Part shown: in pieces, positions 63,328-64,000 of the stretch
How the letters are laid out: each line of letters starts with the position of its first letter
How positions within the stretch are numbered: position 1 is the first letter of the stretch
Assembly (NCBI GenBank): GCA_004026145.2
Contig: CP034996.1
Coordinates: 16,134,641-16,198,640 of the forward strand
Reading direction: 5' to 3'
DNA length: 64,000 nt
DNA from: Takifugu bimaculatus
Taxonomy: Eukaryota > Chordata > Actinopteri > Tetraodontiformes > Tetraodontidae
Program-made: the position numbers and the translations under genes
The notes under the pieces: model-generated
What the model saw: only the letters and a program-made list of their open reading frames with translations
The model's database searches: none
Told to the model about the DNA's origin: nothing

Positions 63328-64000
63328 TATTATAAGCATATATACATAAATATGGAATAAATAGAAATAAAATTACAACATAAACATTAGACAATTATTT
63401 TTGTTGAGTGGGTTTGGATGAATTATAGAGTTTAATGGTGGACGGCAGGAATGACTTCCTGTACCGTTCCTTAGAGCAGCGAGGCTGCAGGAGTCTGCTG
63501 CTGAAGCCATTTCTCAGTTTGTCCACTGTGTTATGGAGGGGGTGGGAGGGACTGTCCATGATTGTCTGCAGTTTCAACACCATCCTGTCCCTCACCACGT
63601 CGACCAAGTTAGCCAGTCTACAGCCAACAACAGACCCTGCCTTTTTGAATGAGTTTGTTAAGTCTGTTGGCATCCTTTGCTTTAATTCCTGCTCCCCAGC
63701 ACACTGCAGCAAAGAAGATGGTGCTAGCCATGACAGGCTGGTAGAACATGTGGAGCATCCTGCTGCAAACACTGAAGGACCTGAGTCTCCTGAGGAGTCT
63801 GCTCATGGTCTTCTTGTAAACAGCATCAGGTGTTTGTGGACCACTCCAGTTTATTGTCCAGCTGAACACCCAGGAACCTGTAAGATGAGACTATTTCCAC
63901 ATCTTTCCCACTAATGCAGACTGGGGAGGGATGGGGACTTGCTTTTACTGAAGTCCACCACCATCTCCTTCGTCTTGGTCACGTTGAGCTGCAGAAGGTT
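63087..64000 (-). mobile_element. Decayed non-LTR retrotransposon (LINE, CR1/L2/Rex1 type), 3' end
   Basis: On the minus strand the window edge enters the C-terminal part of a reverse-transcriptase ORF: LLQLNVTKTKEMVVDFSKSK near 63,940-64,000, then DAVYKKTMSRLLRRLRSFSV, MLHMFYQPVMAS, KAGSVVG, SHPLHNTV and RYRKSFLPSTIKLYN, ending at a stop near 63,395. The pieces lie in different frames, so at least two frameshifts are present. An AT-rich tail follows, with AATAAA and two copies of a TCTTGAA unit at 63,083-63,105, typical of the 3' end of fish LINEs. It lies in dpysl3 intron 3, antisense to the gene, and continues past the window. The clade is uncertain. Confidence 0.85.
63258..63319. repeat. 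(TA)n microsatellite within the LINE 3' tail
   Basis: About 62 bp of TA dinucleotide. The motif ATTATAAGCATATATA occurs near 63,225, 63,248 and 63,330 around it, suggesting local duplication before the TA expansion. Confidence 0.95.

Noticed and set aside
63435..63914. 159-codon plus-strand frame at the right end
   Set aside because: Antisense of the LINE reverse-transcriptase remnant on the minus strand.

Overview
The window is vertebrate genomic DNA, almost certainly a teleost fish and probably a percomorph. The evidence is intron-rich genes with GT-AG introns, proteins close to human orthologues, relics of fish-type Tc1 transposons and a fish-type LINE, and many (CA)n, (TCTA)n and (TA)n microsatellites. 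I see no bacterial features, CRISPR array or tRNA/rRNA gene. The family assignments come from recognising proteins by eye, not from a search.

Layout: 1-10.9 kb holds no recognisable gene, only microsatellites and decayed repeats. A CpG-rich stretch at about 10.9-11.6 kb is a candidate promoter for p4ha2 (+, coding 14,831-22,585). p4ha2 encodes the type II alpha subunit of collagen prolyl 4-hydroxylase, complete from signal peptide to stop. It keeps the vertebrate pair of mutually exclusive exons, here only 68 bp apart. Tail-to-tail with it is an SLC6 transporter of the GABA/betaine/taurine group (-, coding 23,945-29,400), rebuilt as 14 coding exons and 607 residues. About 30-37.4 kb is intergenic, with a GC-rich candidate promoter near 32 kb. 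jakmip2 (+, coding 37,549-46,801) is complete: 22 coding exons, 822 residues, every intron in phase 0, ending in a hydrophobic tail on its own 51-bp exon. dpysl3 (CRMP4; + from 52,774) follows with two alternative first exons (long form 52,774-53,136; short form 55,156-55,194) and shared exons 2 and 3. The rest of dpysl3 lies beyond the window. The last 0.9 kb is a decayed LINE on the minus strand.

The genes do not form one pathway. p4ha2 modifies procollagen in the ER, the SLC6 protein imports small osmolyte or transmitter-like substrates, and jakmip2 and dpysl3 are neuronal microtubule/cytoskeleton genes. JAKMIP2 and DPYSL3 are also neighbours on human 5q32, and P4HA2 lies on human 5q31, so this looks like a conserved linkage block.

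The most interesting observations are an 85%-identical copy of p4ha2 exon 2 with its splice acceptor in a later intron, the tightly packed mutually exclusive exons, a proline at a normally invariant leucine in TM1 of the SLC6 transporter together with a rewritten TM10 motif, a GC-AG intron and a perfect 24-bp palindrome in the same gene, overlapping uORFs before jakmip2, and a possible 3'UTR intron just after its stop. I found no convincing undescribed multi-gene system.
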